Source of the DNA: Haliclona indistincta
Lineage: Eukaryota; Porifera; Demospongiae; Haplosclerida; Chalinidae
Reading direction: 5' to 3'
NCBI GenBank assembly: GCA_964017065.1
Contig: OZ024785.1
Span: 13,159,275 to 13,223,274 of the forward strand
Length of the DNA: 64,000 nucleotides
Shown: in pieces, positions 43,082-54,790 of the stretch
Position numbering within the stretch: position 1 is the stretch's first letter
Layout: each line of letters begins with the position of its first letter
Notes under the pieces: model-generated
The model's input: only the letters and a program-made list of their open reading frames with translations
What the model was told of the DNA's origin: nothing
Database searches by the model: none
Translations under genes and position numbers: made by a program

Positions 43082-44806
43082 ATGACTCAGCCAGCTCGCC
43101 GTGGTTTCCTACCAGGTTATATGGTAGTCATCATTTGCTCTATCATTATTCAACTATCGAACGTAGCAAGAACCATTCATTTGGAACACTACACAAGAAC
43201 CTCCTTCAAGATCGAAAGCTATTTAGGCATCGGCCTATTGTTTCTCAGCTACCCTCTCCTTGGCTACATAGCTGATGTCTGTCTCACCAGGTATCGAACC
43301 CTCAAAATTTCCATCACTTTTCTGATATTTGGGTGTATCATACTATTCCTTCTTTCTATGATTATAATGACAATAACCTTTACTTTTCAAACAAAAAGGT
43401 CACTTTACGAAGATGTAGGTACCATAATTGCTTTTGGTGTATCAATAGCCGGCATTTTGATAAACACTGGAATTGGACTATTTGAAGCTAATGCCCTTCA
43501 ATTTGGACTGGATCAACTACTAGAGGCTCCTACACCAAAACTGATTGCCTTCATCCACTGGTACTACTGGACTCGCAACCTAGTCCAACTGGCAATGATG
43601 TATACTATAACTGGCTATATACCAATAGGGAAGGCAATCAAGTCACTGTCACGATTTGAAGAGCAATTTATAGACGCTATTATATTAATACTTGCAGCTA
43701 TACCTGGTCTAGCTGCTGTAGGCTGTTTAGTGCTTCTTCATAAATCAAAGCGTCACTTATACATTCTGAGAACAGGTCTCAACCCATTCAAGAATATCTA
43801 CAAAGTGCTCAAGTATTCTTGGAACCACAAGGTCCCTCAGCATCGTAGTGCCTTCACCTACTGGGAGGAGGATATTCCACGCCGTATAGACCTGGGTAAG
43901 AACAAATATGGAGGACCATTTACCAATGAGGAGGTGGAGGACACTAAGACATTCCTACGCATCCTGCCTCTTCTCCTGTGTCTGTTTGGATACCATCTAG
44001 CTGGAGATGGCTACTCTGCTCCTGATCAGCTCCAAAGGACTAGCTGTCCTTCACTACCAGTACTGCTACTAATTGTGCTCAATCCACTCCACATCAGCAC
44101 TCTTGTTGTAGTGGTTGGTATTCCACTGTATCGACTGATCATCAACAAATGTAGTCGCTGCGTCAAGAAAGTTCGAATGCTCACTAAAATGTGGATTGGT
44201 CTGTACCTCTCACTAGTACAAGTTGTCTTGTACATAATAGTAGTGATCAACCATGACAGCAAGTACTGGTCACAGTACCAATTAGATGCTAATGGTACAT
44301 ATGACACAGCTGATTATAACCCTGGAATTGTATGCCTTCACATTCGATATAAATACAGAAATAACTCGCTTGAGATGTTATACGATCCAGTCGACAACAC
44401 CTACCTGTGGTTCATCATTCCTCAGCTCCTCAATGGTCTCTCTTCTCTGCTTGTCTCCATGACAGTGTTTGAGTTCATCTGTGCCCAGGCTCCTCGCACT
44501 ACCCAGGGACTGCTCATTGGTCTGTGGTATGCCACCTTTAGCATCAGGTACCTACTAGTAGGTTTGGTAGATACTCTCCTTATTGAAAAGAACTCTTGGC
44601 TGATTTTCGAGGGAGTGAAGGTGTTTCTGATCCTGGTGTCTCTGGTGCTGTTCTCATGTGTGTCCAGACATTATCGCTACCGACAGCGAGACGAGATAGT
44701 CAATGTGCAGGGGATGATTGAGGACACTCATGACAAGTGGTTAGACCAGGAGGAGGAGTACATGCAAGAGCGCAGAGCAATCCTATCAGGATTCACTACA
44801 TCATAG
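43082..44806 (+). CDS. P10: POT-like 12-TM transporter, subfamily C
   Basis: Intact 574-residue frame, MTQPARRGFLPGY. Subfamily C marks are FKIESYL in TM2, a TM3-4 loop with FTFQTKRSLYEDVGT, and a TM9-10 loop with QLDANGTYDTADYNPGIVC carrying two sequons (NGT and NNS). FEANALQFGLDQ replaces FEANAIQ, and NKCSRCVKKVRM has an extra Cys. It lies 1.1 kb before P11, which shares its 5' flank. Confidence 0.87.
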   Translation: MTQPARRGFLPGYMVVIICSIIIQLSNVARTIHLEHYTRTSFKIESYLGIGLLFLSYPLLGYIADVCLTRYRTLKISITFLIFGCIILFLLSMIIMTITFTFQTKRSLYEDVGTIIAFGVSIAGILINTGIGLFEANALQFGLDQLLEAPTPKLIAFIHWYYWTRNLVQLAMMYTITGYIPIGKAIKSLSRFEEQFIDAIILILAAIPGLAAVGCLVLLHKSKRHLYILRTGLNPFKNIYKVLKYSWNHKVPQHRSAFTYWEEDIPRRIDLGKNKYGGPFTNEEVEDTKTFLRILPLLLCLFGYHLAGDGYSAPDQLQRTSCPSLPVLLLIVLNPLHISTLVVVVGIPLYRLIINKCSRCVKKVRMLTKMWIGLYLSLVQVVLYIIVVINHDSKYWSQYQLDANGTYDTADYNPGIVCLHIRYKYRNNSLEMLYDPVDNTYLWFIIPQLLNGLSSLLVSMTVFEFICAQAPRTTQGLLIGLWYATFSIRYLLVGLVDTLLIEKNSWLIFEGVKVFLILVSLVLFSCVSRHYRYRQRDEIVNVQGMIEDTHDKWLDQEEEYMQERRAILSGFTTS

Positions 44807-45866
44807 ATTAGCAAAGTTGTCTTTTTAAATAATTGGTAGTAAATTGTAGTTCAATATTTACTTTGTAATTAAAAATAACTTGACGTCATTAAAGCCATTT
44901 TATTATTATTAATGTAGTGTACAGGTACATCGTTATACCTCGGCTTGCACATGCACAGCGGAGGCATGCAGTAGTCTGTTCGTTTGTGTGTGTTTGAATG
45001 CATATTTTAGCATATGCTTGCAACTAAGCGCTACAACTTGCAATACAGTATTTCTGCTATACTTCCATGGTTCTGCTGCTTCCATGCTTCCATGGATCTG
45101 CTGCTTGTATGCTTCCATGGTTCTGCTGCTTGCATGCTATCATATGGTCATGCAGATGCTATATCCATCCGCGCCGAAGTATTGCCTTCGGTGCTTCATT
45201 TGGTGAGTTTCCCGTCAAGTGGAGATTAACCTTATAGTTGCTTAAATGATACACTTAATAATAGCTAGCACAAGCTGTACTGCATCTTCTCTTAGTTTAC
45301 TCGATAAAGGAAGGACAACAAGAGTGTCACTTAAAGAACCCAGTGTTCATGTGACAACTCAGAGACCATTGTAGGTAACGGTCAACACTTGTACTACGGA
45401 GTGATTGCCATTGGCACTCCCAAGCAGTAGTAATGTTTCTCTTTCAATACATCAAATGTGCAATATTCACAGCTACACAGTTGTGGACCATCGTTTGTTC
45501 ACAAATCAAAGCAGCACTTAACAAAATGACAAGTTTCAACCAAAAAGTTTTCGAAATGTGTTTTTGGGCACAAACTCTGTTGCTATACAGTATAAGTGAA
45601 AACAAGACTGTCTCAGAGACATACTTACAAACTCTTTGATATGCTGTAACCTGTATTTTTATTATATTCAACAGCAGAGCTCAGTTGTTAGTAAATGCCA
45701 TATTTTCAGAGATATAAGTCTAAACTAGTAAAAGATTGTTTAGACTCACATTAGTAAACACTGGATACCAACTACATAACATCTTAAACATATTGCAAAT
45801 GCGGAAACATTGTTTACCAATCTTGTCATATTAAATTTCAATATCATGATTTCTACAACTACTGCC
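44807..45866. other. P10-P11 spacer, short tandem repeat and C-type 5' flank
   Basis: Positions 45062-45140 hold three imperfect ~27-base repeats of cttccatggttctgctgct. Positions 45660-45866 match the 5' flanks of P10 and P12. No gene is seen. Confidence 0.5.
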
Positions 45867-47597
45867 ATGACTCAGCCAGCTCGCGGTCGTTTCCTACCAG
45901 GTTATATGGTAGTCATCATTTGCTCTATCACTATTCAACCATTGAATATAGCAAGAAGCATTCATTTGGAACACTACACAGAAACTAACATCAAGATTGA
46001 AAGCTATTTATGCATCGGCCTATTGTTTCTCAGCTACCCTCTCCTTGGCTACATAGCTGATGTCTGTCTCACCAGGTATCGAACTATCAAATGTTCCATC
46101 ACTTTTCTGATAGTTGGCTGCATTATACTATTGCTTTTTTCAATGATTATAATGGCTGTAACTATAATATTTCCTACAAAAATTCACTCTACGAAGATGT
46201 AGGTACCATAACTATTGTTGGTGTATCAATAGCTGGTGTTTTGATAACCACTGGTGTTGGACTATTTGAAGCTAATGCTATTCAATTTGGACTGGATCAA
46301 CTACTAGAGGCTCCTACACCAAAACTGATTGCCTTCATCCACTGGTACTACTGGACTCAAAAAGTAGTCCAACTGGCAATGATTTATATTACAGCAGGCT
46401 ATATACCAATAGGAAAGGCAAAACATTCACTGTCCCATTTTGAAGACGAATTTATAGTTGCTATTATACTATTAACAATTGCAGCTATATTTGGCCTAAC
46501 TGCTGTAGGCAGTTTAGTACTTCTTCATAAATCAAAGCGTCATTTATACATTCTGAGAGCAGGTCTCAACCCATTCAAGAATATCTACAAAGTGCTCAAG
46601 TATTCTTGGAACCACAAGGTCCCTCAGCATCGTAGTGCCTTCACCTACTGGGAGGAGGATATTCCACGCCGTATAGACCTGGGTAAGAACAAATATGGAG
46701 GACCATTTACCAATGAGGAGGTGGAGGACACTAAGACATTCCTACGCATCCTGCCTCTTCTCCTGTGTCTGTTTGGATACCATCTAGCTGGAGATGGCTA
46801 CTCTGCTCCGGATCAGCTCCAGAGGACTAGCTGTCCTTCACTACCAGTACTGCTACTAATTGTGCTCAATCCACTCCACATCAGTACTCTTGTTGTAGTG
46901 GTTGCTATTCCACTGTATCGACTGATCATCAACAAATGTAGTCGCTACATCAAGAAAGTTCCAATGCTCACTAAAATCTGGATTGGTCTGTACCTCTCAC
47001 TAGTACAAGTTGTCTTGTACATAATAGTAGTAATCAACAATGACAGCAAGTACTGGTCACAGTATCAATTAGATGCTAATGGTACTTATGACACAGCTGA
47101 TTATTACCCCTGGAATTGTATGCCTTAATATTCGATATACATACAAAAACAACTCGCTTGAAATGATATACGATCCAGTCGATAATATCTACTTGTGGTT
47201 CATCATTCCTCAGCTCCTCAATGGTCTCTCTTCCCTGCTTGTCTCCATGACAGTGTTTGAGTTCATCTGTGCCCAGGCTCCTCGCACTACCCAGGGACTG
47301 CTAATTGGTCTGTGGTATGCCACCTTTAGCATCAGGTACCTACTAGTAGGTTTGATAGATAGTCTTCTTATTGAAAATACCTCTTGGCTAATTTTCGAGG
47401 GAGTGAAGGTGTTTCTGATCCTGGTGTCTCTGGTGCTGTTCTCATGTGTGTCCAGACGTTACCGCTACCGACAGCGAGACGAGATAGTCAATGTGCAGGG
47501 GATGATTGAGGACACTCATGACAAGTGGTTAGACCAGGAGGAGGAGTATATGCAAGAGCGCAGAGCAATCCTATCGGGACTGACTAAATTATCATAA
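45867..47597 (+). pseudogene. P11: POT-like transporter, subfamily C, two frameshifts
   Basis: Starts MTQPARGRFLPGY at 45867. One base is missing near 46188 in the TM3-4 loop (acaaaaattcac where P13 has acaaaaacgtcac). One C is gained near 47108 in the TM9-10 loop (attacccctgg versus attaccctgg). Between and after the lesions the protein is fully open to the stop at 47595-47597. LIDSLLIENTSW and the 3' flank are shared with P12, so P11 and P12 form a recent duplicate or converted pair. Confidence 0.83.
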
Positions 47598-48436
47598 CAC
47601 AGTAGAGTTCGTTTGTAAAGTGGATAGATCACTTTTACTTCGTGTTTATAATTCAGTATTTTGACAACACTAAGCACAATTACGACTAATAATAAATGGA
47701 CAACCACATCTATTAATGTCAAAGCTTGAAGTTGACGTTAGGTAGTGGATTAAGTAGTAGTATTTTGCGAAGCACAAATAGTCAAAAAAGGTTGTCATCA
47801 TAGTGTGCTAGGAACCTAGTGTCATCCTCAACTTGACATAAGATCCACACCAGACATGGTTTGCATACCGTGAGATCTTGTGACTACACACACATTGTGA
47901 GAGGTCACATGTACTATGAGATAGGGTTCTTGTAGCACACAGTGCAACAAAAAGAAATTTTGGTTGCATTACTAAGGTAAGAGTTTAATACTTAAGGAGA
48001 ATGTCGAACCTCCAATACTTGCATAGAAACACTGTGTACAATGTGACTTTCTGTGAGGTTTCAATTCAGCACTCATAATCTGATAGCTGCCACATCATCT
48101 CCACTCATTGTCCACACATAATTATATGGAAAATGTAATGTGTATTCTCATGTGCAAACTCACTTGGAAGTCACATTACATTTAACACATTACGAAAGTA
48201 TTGGAGGTATTATACCCTTGACTGCGAAAATGAAGTCTGCAGCTTATGAATATAGAAGTTGTTAGTAAATTCTAAACTCCTCAGAGATTTAAGTCTAGAC
48301 TAGTAAAAGAGTGCTTACACATCCATTAATTGATTACTAACATCGTCAGCATATTGCAAATTGGAATTATTGTTTACCAATCGTGTCCTATTAAATTACA
48401 AAACCATGGTTTCTACTTCACTATACAACAAGTGCC
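47598..48436. other. P11 3' flank and P12 5' flank
   Basis: Positions 47598 to about 48235 are close to identical with 50174-50840 behind P12. The final ~180 bases are the shared subfamily C leader. No gene is seen. Confidence 0.6.
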
Positions 48437-50173
48437 ATGACTCAGCCAGCTCGTCGTACTTTCCTACCAGGTCATGTGGTGGTCATCATTTGCTCTATCA
48501 CTATTCAACTATTGAACATAGCAAGAAGCCTTCATTTGGAGCACTACACAAAATCTGACTTCAAGATTGAAAGCTATTTAACTATTGGTCTACTTTTTCT
48601 CAGCTACCCTCTCCTTGGCTACATAGCTGATGTCTGTCTCACCAGGTATCGAACTATCAAATGTTCTCTCATATTCCTGATAGTTGGATGCACCACGCTA
48701 CTGCTATTATCCATCATTAAAATGATTGTAATATTATTTGAAATTTTTCCATCAAAACATTCACCGAGTGAATATTCAAACATGATAACTGTAGTTGCAA
48801 TATCAATAGCAGGTATCTTGGTCACAACTGGTGTTGGACTGTTTGAAGCTAATGCCATTCAATTTGGACTGGATCAACTACTAGAGGCTCCTACACCAAA
48901 ACTGATTGCCTTCATCCACTGGTACTACTGGACACAAAATGCAGTGCAATTGACAATAATATACCTTATGGCTGGCTTTCCCCCAATAGAAAAGGCAACG
49001 AAACCATTATCCGGGTTTGAAGCACAATTTATAAGAACCCATATATTAATAACAATTGCAGTTATACCTGGTTTAACTGCTATAAGCAGTTTAGTACTTC
49101 TTCATAAATCAAAGCGTCACTTATACATTCTGAGAGCAGGTCTCAACCCATTCAAGAATATTTACAAAGTGCTCAAGTATTCTTGGAACCACAAGGTCCC
49201 TCAGCATCGTAGTGCCTTCACCTACTGGGAGGAGGATATTCCACGCCGTATAGACCTGGGTAAGAACAAATATGGAGGACCATTTACCAATGAGGAGGTT
49301 GAGGACACTAAGACATTCCTACGCATGCTGCCTCTTCTCCTGTGTCTGTTTGGATACCATCTAGCTGGAGATGGCTACTCTGCTCCGAATCAGCTCATGA
49401 GGACTAGCTGTCCTTCACTACCAGTACTGCTACTAATTGTGCTCAATCCACTCCACATTAGCACTCTTGTTGTAGTGGTTGGTATTCCACTGTATCGACT
49501 GATCATCAACAAATGTAGTCGCTACATCAAGAAAGTTCGAATGCTCACTAAAATGTGGATTGGTCTGTACCTCTCACTAGTACAAGTTGTCTTGTACATA
49601 ATAGTAGTGATCACCCATGACAGCAAGTACTGGTCACAGTATCAATTAGATGCTAATGGTACCTATGACACAGCTGATTATTACCCTGGAATTGTATGCC
49701 TTCACATTCGATATACATACAAAAATAACTCGCTTGAAATGATATACGATCCAGTCGACAACACCTACCTGTGGTTCATCATTCCTCAGCTCCTCAATGG
49801 TCTCTCTTCTCTGCTTGTCTCCATGACAGTGTTTGAGTTCATCTGTGCCCAGGCTCCTCGCACTACCCAGGGACTGCTCATTGGTCTGTGGTATGCCACC
49901 TTTAGCATCAGGTACCTACTAGTAGGTTTGATAGATAGTCTTCTTATTGAAAATACCTCTTGGCTAATTTTCGAGGGAGTGAAGGTGTTTCTGATCCTGG
50001 TGTCTCTGGTGCTGTTCTCATGTGTGTCCAGACGTTACCGCTACCGACAGCGAGACGAGATAGTCAATGTGCAGGGGATGATTGAGGACACTCATGACAA
50101 GTGGTTAGACCAGGAGGAGGAGTACATGCAAGAGCGCAGAGCAATCCTATCAGGACTGACTAAATTATCATAA
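48437..50173 (+). CDS. P12: POT-like 12-TM transporter, subfamily C
   Basis: Intact 578-residue frame, MTQPARRTFLPGH. The first residues follow the B pattern, while TM1-2 (LEHYTKSDFKIESYL) and the TM9-10 loop are C type. SAPNQLMRTSC is the P7 variant, with identical codons across about 25 bases, pointing to a conversion tract. LRMLPLLL replaces LRILPLLL in TM7. The tail is the consensus, ending in LTKLS like P11. Confidence 0.88.
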   Translation: MTQPARRTFLPGHVVVIICSITIQLLNIARSLHLEHYTKSDFKIESYLTIGLLFLSYPLLGYIADVCLTRYRTIKCSLIFLIVGCTTLLLLSIIKMIVILFEIFPSKHSPSEYSNMITVVAISIAGILVTTGVGLFEANAIQFGLDQLLEAPTPKLIAFIHWYYWTQNAVQLTIIYLMAGFPPIEKATKPLSGFEAQFIRTHILITIAVIPGLTAISSLVLLHKSKRHLYILRAGLNPFKNIYKVLKYSWNHKVPQHRSAFTYWEEDIPRRIDLGKNKYGGPFTNEEVEDTKTFLRMLPLLLCLFGYHLAGDGYSAPNQLMRTSCPSLPVLLLIVLNPLHISTLVVVVGIPLYRLIINKCSRYIKKVRMLTKMWIGLYLSLVQVVLYIIVVITHDSKYWSQYQLDANGTYDTADYYPGIVCLHIRYTYKNNSLEMIYDPVDNTYLWFIIPQLLNGLSSLLVSMTVFEFICAQAPRTTQGLLIGLWYATFSIRYLLVGLIDSLLIENTSWLIFEGVKVFLILVSLVLFSCVSRRYRYRQRDEIVNVQGMIEDTHDKWLDQEEEYMQERRAILSGLTKLS

Positions 50174-51581
50174 CACAGTAGAGTTCGTTTGTAAAGTGTA
50201 GTAATGGATAGATCACTTCTACTTCATGTTTACAATAAATTTTAGTATTTTGACAACACTAAGCACAATTACGACTAATAATAAATGGACAACCACATTT
50301 ATTGATATCAGAGCTTGAAGTTGACATTAGATAGTGGATTAAGTAGTGCAAGAACTAGTATTTTTGAAGCAAAATAGTCTAAAAGGTTGTCATCATAGCG
50401 TCCTAGGAACCTAGTGTTACGATTCATCCTCAACTTGACATAAGATCCACACCAGACATGGTTTGCATACCGTGAGGTCTTGTGACTACACACAAACAGT
50501 GAGAGGACACATGTACTATGAGATAGAGTTCTTGTAGCACACAGCGCAACAAAAATAAATTTGGTTGCATTACTAAGGTAAGAGCTAAATAATTAAGGAG
50601 GTTGTCGAACTTCCGATACTTGCATAGAAACACTGTGTACAACGTGACTTCCTGCGAGGTTTCAATTCAGCACTCATAATCTGATAGCTGCCACGTCATC
50701 TCCACTCATTGTCCATACATAATGGATAATGAAAGTGTATTCTCATGTGCAAACTCACCAGGAAGTCATATTTTACACATTACGAAGGTATTGGAGGTAA
50801 TATACTATTGACTACGAAAATGAAGTCTGCAGTTTAAAAAGTTGTAACAAAGCTATGCACAAGTGGATCTGGATTGGACTGTCAGTTGTCGAGCAGCTAA
50901 TCTAAAAACACCTCTGCTATGGTGACACATATGCCTGCTGCTGTCAGTCGTACACTAGTATGCCTAATTAATATTCACAAAAATGTTTCAGATGCGCTGT
51001 AACAGTTTAACTACAAAAATCATCATTTATTGATGGTTAGCGTTCCAGAGACTATCAGCTTGGACAACATATACAAACCATTCACAAACTAAAGCTGTTT
51101 CACCCACTTCTTGTGCACTAATCCTTCCTTCGCAAGCTAACACTCAATCTTTAATTCACAGAGAAAACATATATCTTTCAAAATATAACGGTGTGATCAT
51201 AATGTTTGTACCATAAAACTGTTGATGCTAGAGAAATATCCTTCAATTATGCAGGAATCACACACAAAAAACTTGTGATGATGTGTCAGCGATCATATTC
51301 CACGAAATAACAACAGTTTATGCTTTGACTATAACAGCAGCACCAACATAGTAGTCGTGAGTGACAAAATTATGTGCAAAAGAACATTGAAAATATGACT
51401 TTCAGTATGTGACACAGTAAACACCAAGTACCAACAAGTGCACTATCACAGGCACATGACTCATATTAGTGACTCAAAATCAACAATGCCATCACATCAA
51501 ATGTTAGTTTAAACAAGTTGAATGTTGATTCAGTTACAACAGAAATTCCACACAAGACATCAGTGCAGTAAAACCAGTGCC
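50174..51581. other. P12 3' flank and unassigned spacer
   Basis: The first ~670 bases repeat the P11 3' flank. From 50850 to 51581 I recognise nothing except the caaaaccagtgcc leader before P13. Confidence 0.5.
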
Positions 51582-53309
51582 ATGACTCAGCCAGCTCGCC
51601 GTCATCTCCTACCAGGTTATATGGTAGTCATCATTTGCTCTATCACTATTCAACCATTCAATGTACCAAGAACCATTCATTTGGAACACTACACAAGAAC
51701 CTCCTTCAAGATTGAAAGCTATTTAATTATTGGTTTAGTGTTTCTCAGCTACCCTCTCCTTGGCTACATAGCTGATGTCTGTCTCACAAGGTATCGAACC
51801 ATCAAATTTTCCATCATTTTTCTGATAGTTGGGTGTATCATACTATTGCTTTTTTCTATGATTATAATGACTGTAACCATGATATTTCCGACAAAAACGT
51901 CACTTTACAAAGATGTAGGTACCATAACTATTGTTTGTGTATCAATAGCCGGTGTTTTGATAACCACTGGTGTTGGACTGTTTGAAGCTAATGCCATTCA
52001 ATTTGGACTGGATCAACTACTAGAGGCTCCTACACCAAAACTGATTGCCTTCATCCACTGGTACTACTGGACTCAAAAATTAGTCCAACTTGCAATGATT
52101 TATATTACAGCAGGCTATATGCTAGCAGAAAAGGCAAAGCATTCACTGTCACATTTTGAAGACCAATTTATAGATGCTATTACACTATTAACAATTGCAG
52201 CTGTACCTGGCCTACCTGTTATAGGCAGTTTAGTACTTCTTCATAAATCAAAGCGTCACTTATACATTCTGAGAGCAGGTCTCAACCCATTCAAGAATAT
52301 CTACAAAGTGCTCAAGTATTCTTGGAACCACAAGGTCCCTCAGCATCGTAGTGCCTTCACCTACTGGGAGGAGGATATTCCACGCCGTATAGACCTGGGT
52401 AAGAACAAATATGGAGGACCATTTACTAATGAGGAGGTGGAGGACACTAAGACATTCCTGCGAATCCTGCCTCTTCTCCTGTGTCTGTTTGGATACCATC
52501 TAGCTGGAGATGGCTACTCTGCTCCGGATCAGCTCCAGAGGACTAGCTGTCCTTCACTACCAGTACTATTAATAATTATGCTTAATCCACTCCACATCAG
52601 CACTCTTGTTGAAGTGGTTGGTATTCCACTGTATCGACTGATCATCAACAAATGTAGTCGCTACATCAAGAAAATTCGAATGCTCACTAAAATGTGGATT
52701 GGTCTGTACCTCTCACTAGTACAAGTTGTCTTGTACATAATACTAGTGATCAACCATGACAGCAAGTACTGGTCACAGTACCAATTAGATGCCAATGGTA
52801 CGTTTGACACAGCTGATTATTACCCTGGAATTGTATGCCTTCATATTCGATATACAAACAAAAATAACTTGCTTGAAATGATATATGATCCAGTCGACAA
52901 CACCTACCTGTGGTTCATCATTCCTCAGTTCCTCAACGGACTCTCTTCTCTGCTTGTCTCCATGACAGTGTTTGAGTTTATCTGTGCCCAGGCTCCTCGC
53001 ACTACCCAGGGACTGCTCATTGGCCTGTGGTATGCCACCTTTAGCATCAGGTACCTACTAGTAGGTTTGGTAGATGCTCTTCTTATTGAAAAGACCTCTT
53101 GGCTAATTTTCGAGGGAGTAAAGGTGTTTCTGATCCTGGTGTCTCTGGTGCTGTTCTCATGTGTGTCCAGACGTTACCGCTACCGACAGCGAGACGAGAT
53201 AGTCAATGTGCAGGGGATGATTGAGGACACTCATGACAAGTGGTTAGACCAGGAGGAGGAGTACATGCAAGAGCGCAGAGCAATCCTATCAGGACTCTCT
53301 ATACGATAA
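51582..53309 (+). CDS. P13: POT-like 12-TM transporter, subfamily C
   Basis: 575 residues from the ATG at 51582 (MTQPARRHLLPGY). An in-frame ATG at 51522 is rejected because its 20 extra residues have no counterpart in paralogues. Core substitutions are more frequent than in P10-P12 (LLIIMLNPLHIS, LVEVVGIP, KKIRMLTK, QFLNGLSS), so this copy has escaped some homogenisation. The loop QLDANGTFDTADYYPG keeps the NGT sequon and the Cys. Confidence 0.87.
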   Translation: MTQPARRHLLPGYMVVIICSITIQPFNVPRTIHLEHYTRTSFKIESYLIIGLVFLSYPLLGYIADVCLTRYRTIKFSIIFLIVGCIILLLFSMIIMTVTMIFPTKTSLYKDVGTITIVCVSIAGVLITTGVGLFEANAIQFGLDQLLEAPTPKLIAFIHWYYWTQKLVQLAMIYITAGYMLAEKAKHSLSHFEDQFIDAITLLTIAAVPGLPVIGSLVLLHKSKRHLYILRAGLNPFKNIYKVLKYSWNHKVPQHRSAFTYWEEDIPRRIDLGKNKYGGPFTNEEVEDTKTFLRILPLLLCLFGYHLAGDGYSAPDQLQRTSCPSLPVLLIIMLNPLHISTLVEVVGIPLYRLIINKCSRYIKKIRMLTKMWIGLYLSLVQVVLYIILVINHDSKYWSQYQLDANGTFDTADYYPGIVCLHIRYTNKNNLLEMIYDPVDNTYLWFIIPQFLNGLSSLLVSMTVFEFICAQAPRTTQGLLIGLWYATFSIRYLLVGLVDALLIEKTSWLIFEGVKVFLILVSLVLFSCVSRRYRYRQRDEIVNVQGMIEDTHDKWLDQEEEYMQERRAILSGLSIR

Positions 53310-53515
53310 CCAGATCAGTACAGTGACACGTAATGTATAGAGTACTGTATCTAAGACTGATGGATAAACTGCAATTTTTTAATGGTAATTTGTTTAATTT
53401 GTATGATAGTGTATACGAAAAGTTTTTGAGCTGTGAAGTGGTATAAGGGCATGCAAGTGATGTAGGCGTCATAATGCTTAGTGTTACTAATTATTTATAC
53501 TATTCATGACACGCA

Positions 53516-53920
53516 GTTAGGTACACCACGAAAACGGGTGCACGTAAACAAGAAACAAAACGAAAAGAAACAGCGCCAACAGTTGAGTCTACAGCATTAC
53601 ATGATCCAGCTCTATAGCACATTTACGCTCTACCATGTGCAGTCACAAATAACAGTCTTTTGAACAAGAAATACAGCCTCGATCTATGTTTCACCTGCTC
53701 GGTTACGCTCCTTAGAGACAGAGTAGCAGTAACACACCGAAACTGTTTTGCTAGCTCGGGCTTTGCCGAGATCGCAAAAAAATATTCCAGTCCAGTCCAG
53801 TGATTAGTGACTAGAGTGTAAGTGTGCTATAGAGCTAGAGCATGTAATGCTGTAGAGTCAGCAGTTGGGCCTGTTTCGTTTCGTTTCTTGTTTTACCTAC
53901 ACCCCACAAAAACGGACATA
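53516..53920. mobile_element. ~400 bp inverted-repeat element
   Basis: The left segment gtaaacaagaaacaaaacga (from about 53545, with gtacaccacgaaaacggg before it) and the right segment tcgtttcgtttcttgtttta (near 53877, followed by cctacaccccacaaaaac) are inverted complements over about 60 bases with mismatches. It is non-coding. The exact ends and target duplication are unclear. Confidence 0.6.
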
Positions 53921-54011
53921 GAAACAAAATATTAGTTAAAGCACCGTGTCGATTGCTCTATGGTGTATAGTTGCACAAGGAGCAGGTTGAAAGACAAATA
54001 GAGCATGAGCT

Positions 54012-54108
54012 GAGTCCAGTAGTACCAGTGGATGAAGGCAATCAGTTTTGGTGTAGGAGCCTCTAGTAGTTGATCCAGTCCGAATTGAATGGCATCAGCT
54101 TCAAACAG
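54012..54108 (-). pseudogene. 97-base POT-like fragment (TM4-TM5)
   Basis: Minus-strand piece encoding the LFEADAIQFGLDQLLEAPTP region through FIHWYYWT and nothing else. Only one residue differs from the family consensus (N to D). The surrounding DNA has no other transporter sequence. It is opposite in strand to its neighbours P13 and P14, so it was probably brought in as filler during a break repair or by an element. Confidence 0.85.
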
Positions 54109-54225
54109 CAGTTGAACTAGTCAGCAGTTGAAAGTTACAAAGTTGTTTTTAAATTTAAGCTCATTCGTTGGGTATATGCAACTTTGCTAAACAAGAAATC
54201 ATACTTGTACATTAAGTAATATTTA

Positions 54226-54398
54226 GACCATACCGCGTGACTTTCGACCAATCTTTGTTTACCTAAAAGTGTGCATTAATAAAGTGTGCGTTAATAAAAG
54301 TGTGCATTAAGAGCTTAATGCACACTTAAGTGTGCATTAAGCTATTCAATACACAATTTTTGAGCAATCTGATTGGTCGAAAGTCACGTGGTATGGTC
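54226..54398. mobile_element. 173 bp MITE with TA duplication
   Basis: The ends gaccataccgcgtgactttc and gaaagtcacgtggtatggtc are inverted complements with one mismatch, extended by gaccaat/attggtc. TA lies on both sides (54224-54225 and 54399-54400). The centre is a further palindrome built from agtgtgcattaa repeats. Confidence 0.8.
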
Positions 54399-54790
54399 TA
54401 ATTTTATGTGGATATCCGTTTATGTTACATTTTTAAGTTCATTGAGAAGATACGCAAGGTATCATGAGTATCTTGGATACTCAGTTTCATTAGATATTCA
54501 AAGAAGATTGGTAAACTTGTGCATTTCCTTTTAATGCATTAGCACAGCTTTCCACAATTGATAAATAAACGTTTAATGTTTAGAAAAGATTATAAACATA
54601 CAGCTTATGATCACTGTTACCAGTCACAATAACAAGCTAAGACATCTTTATTATCAAAAGAATAATATTTACACAAAACCATACAGTTGGACAACTAAAC
54701 AGCGCCATGACTCAGCCAGCTCGTCGTACTTTCCTACCAGGTCATGTGGTAGTCATCATTTGCTCTATCACTATTCAACTGATGAACTTA

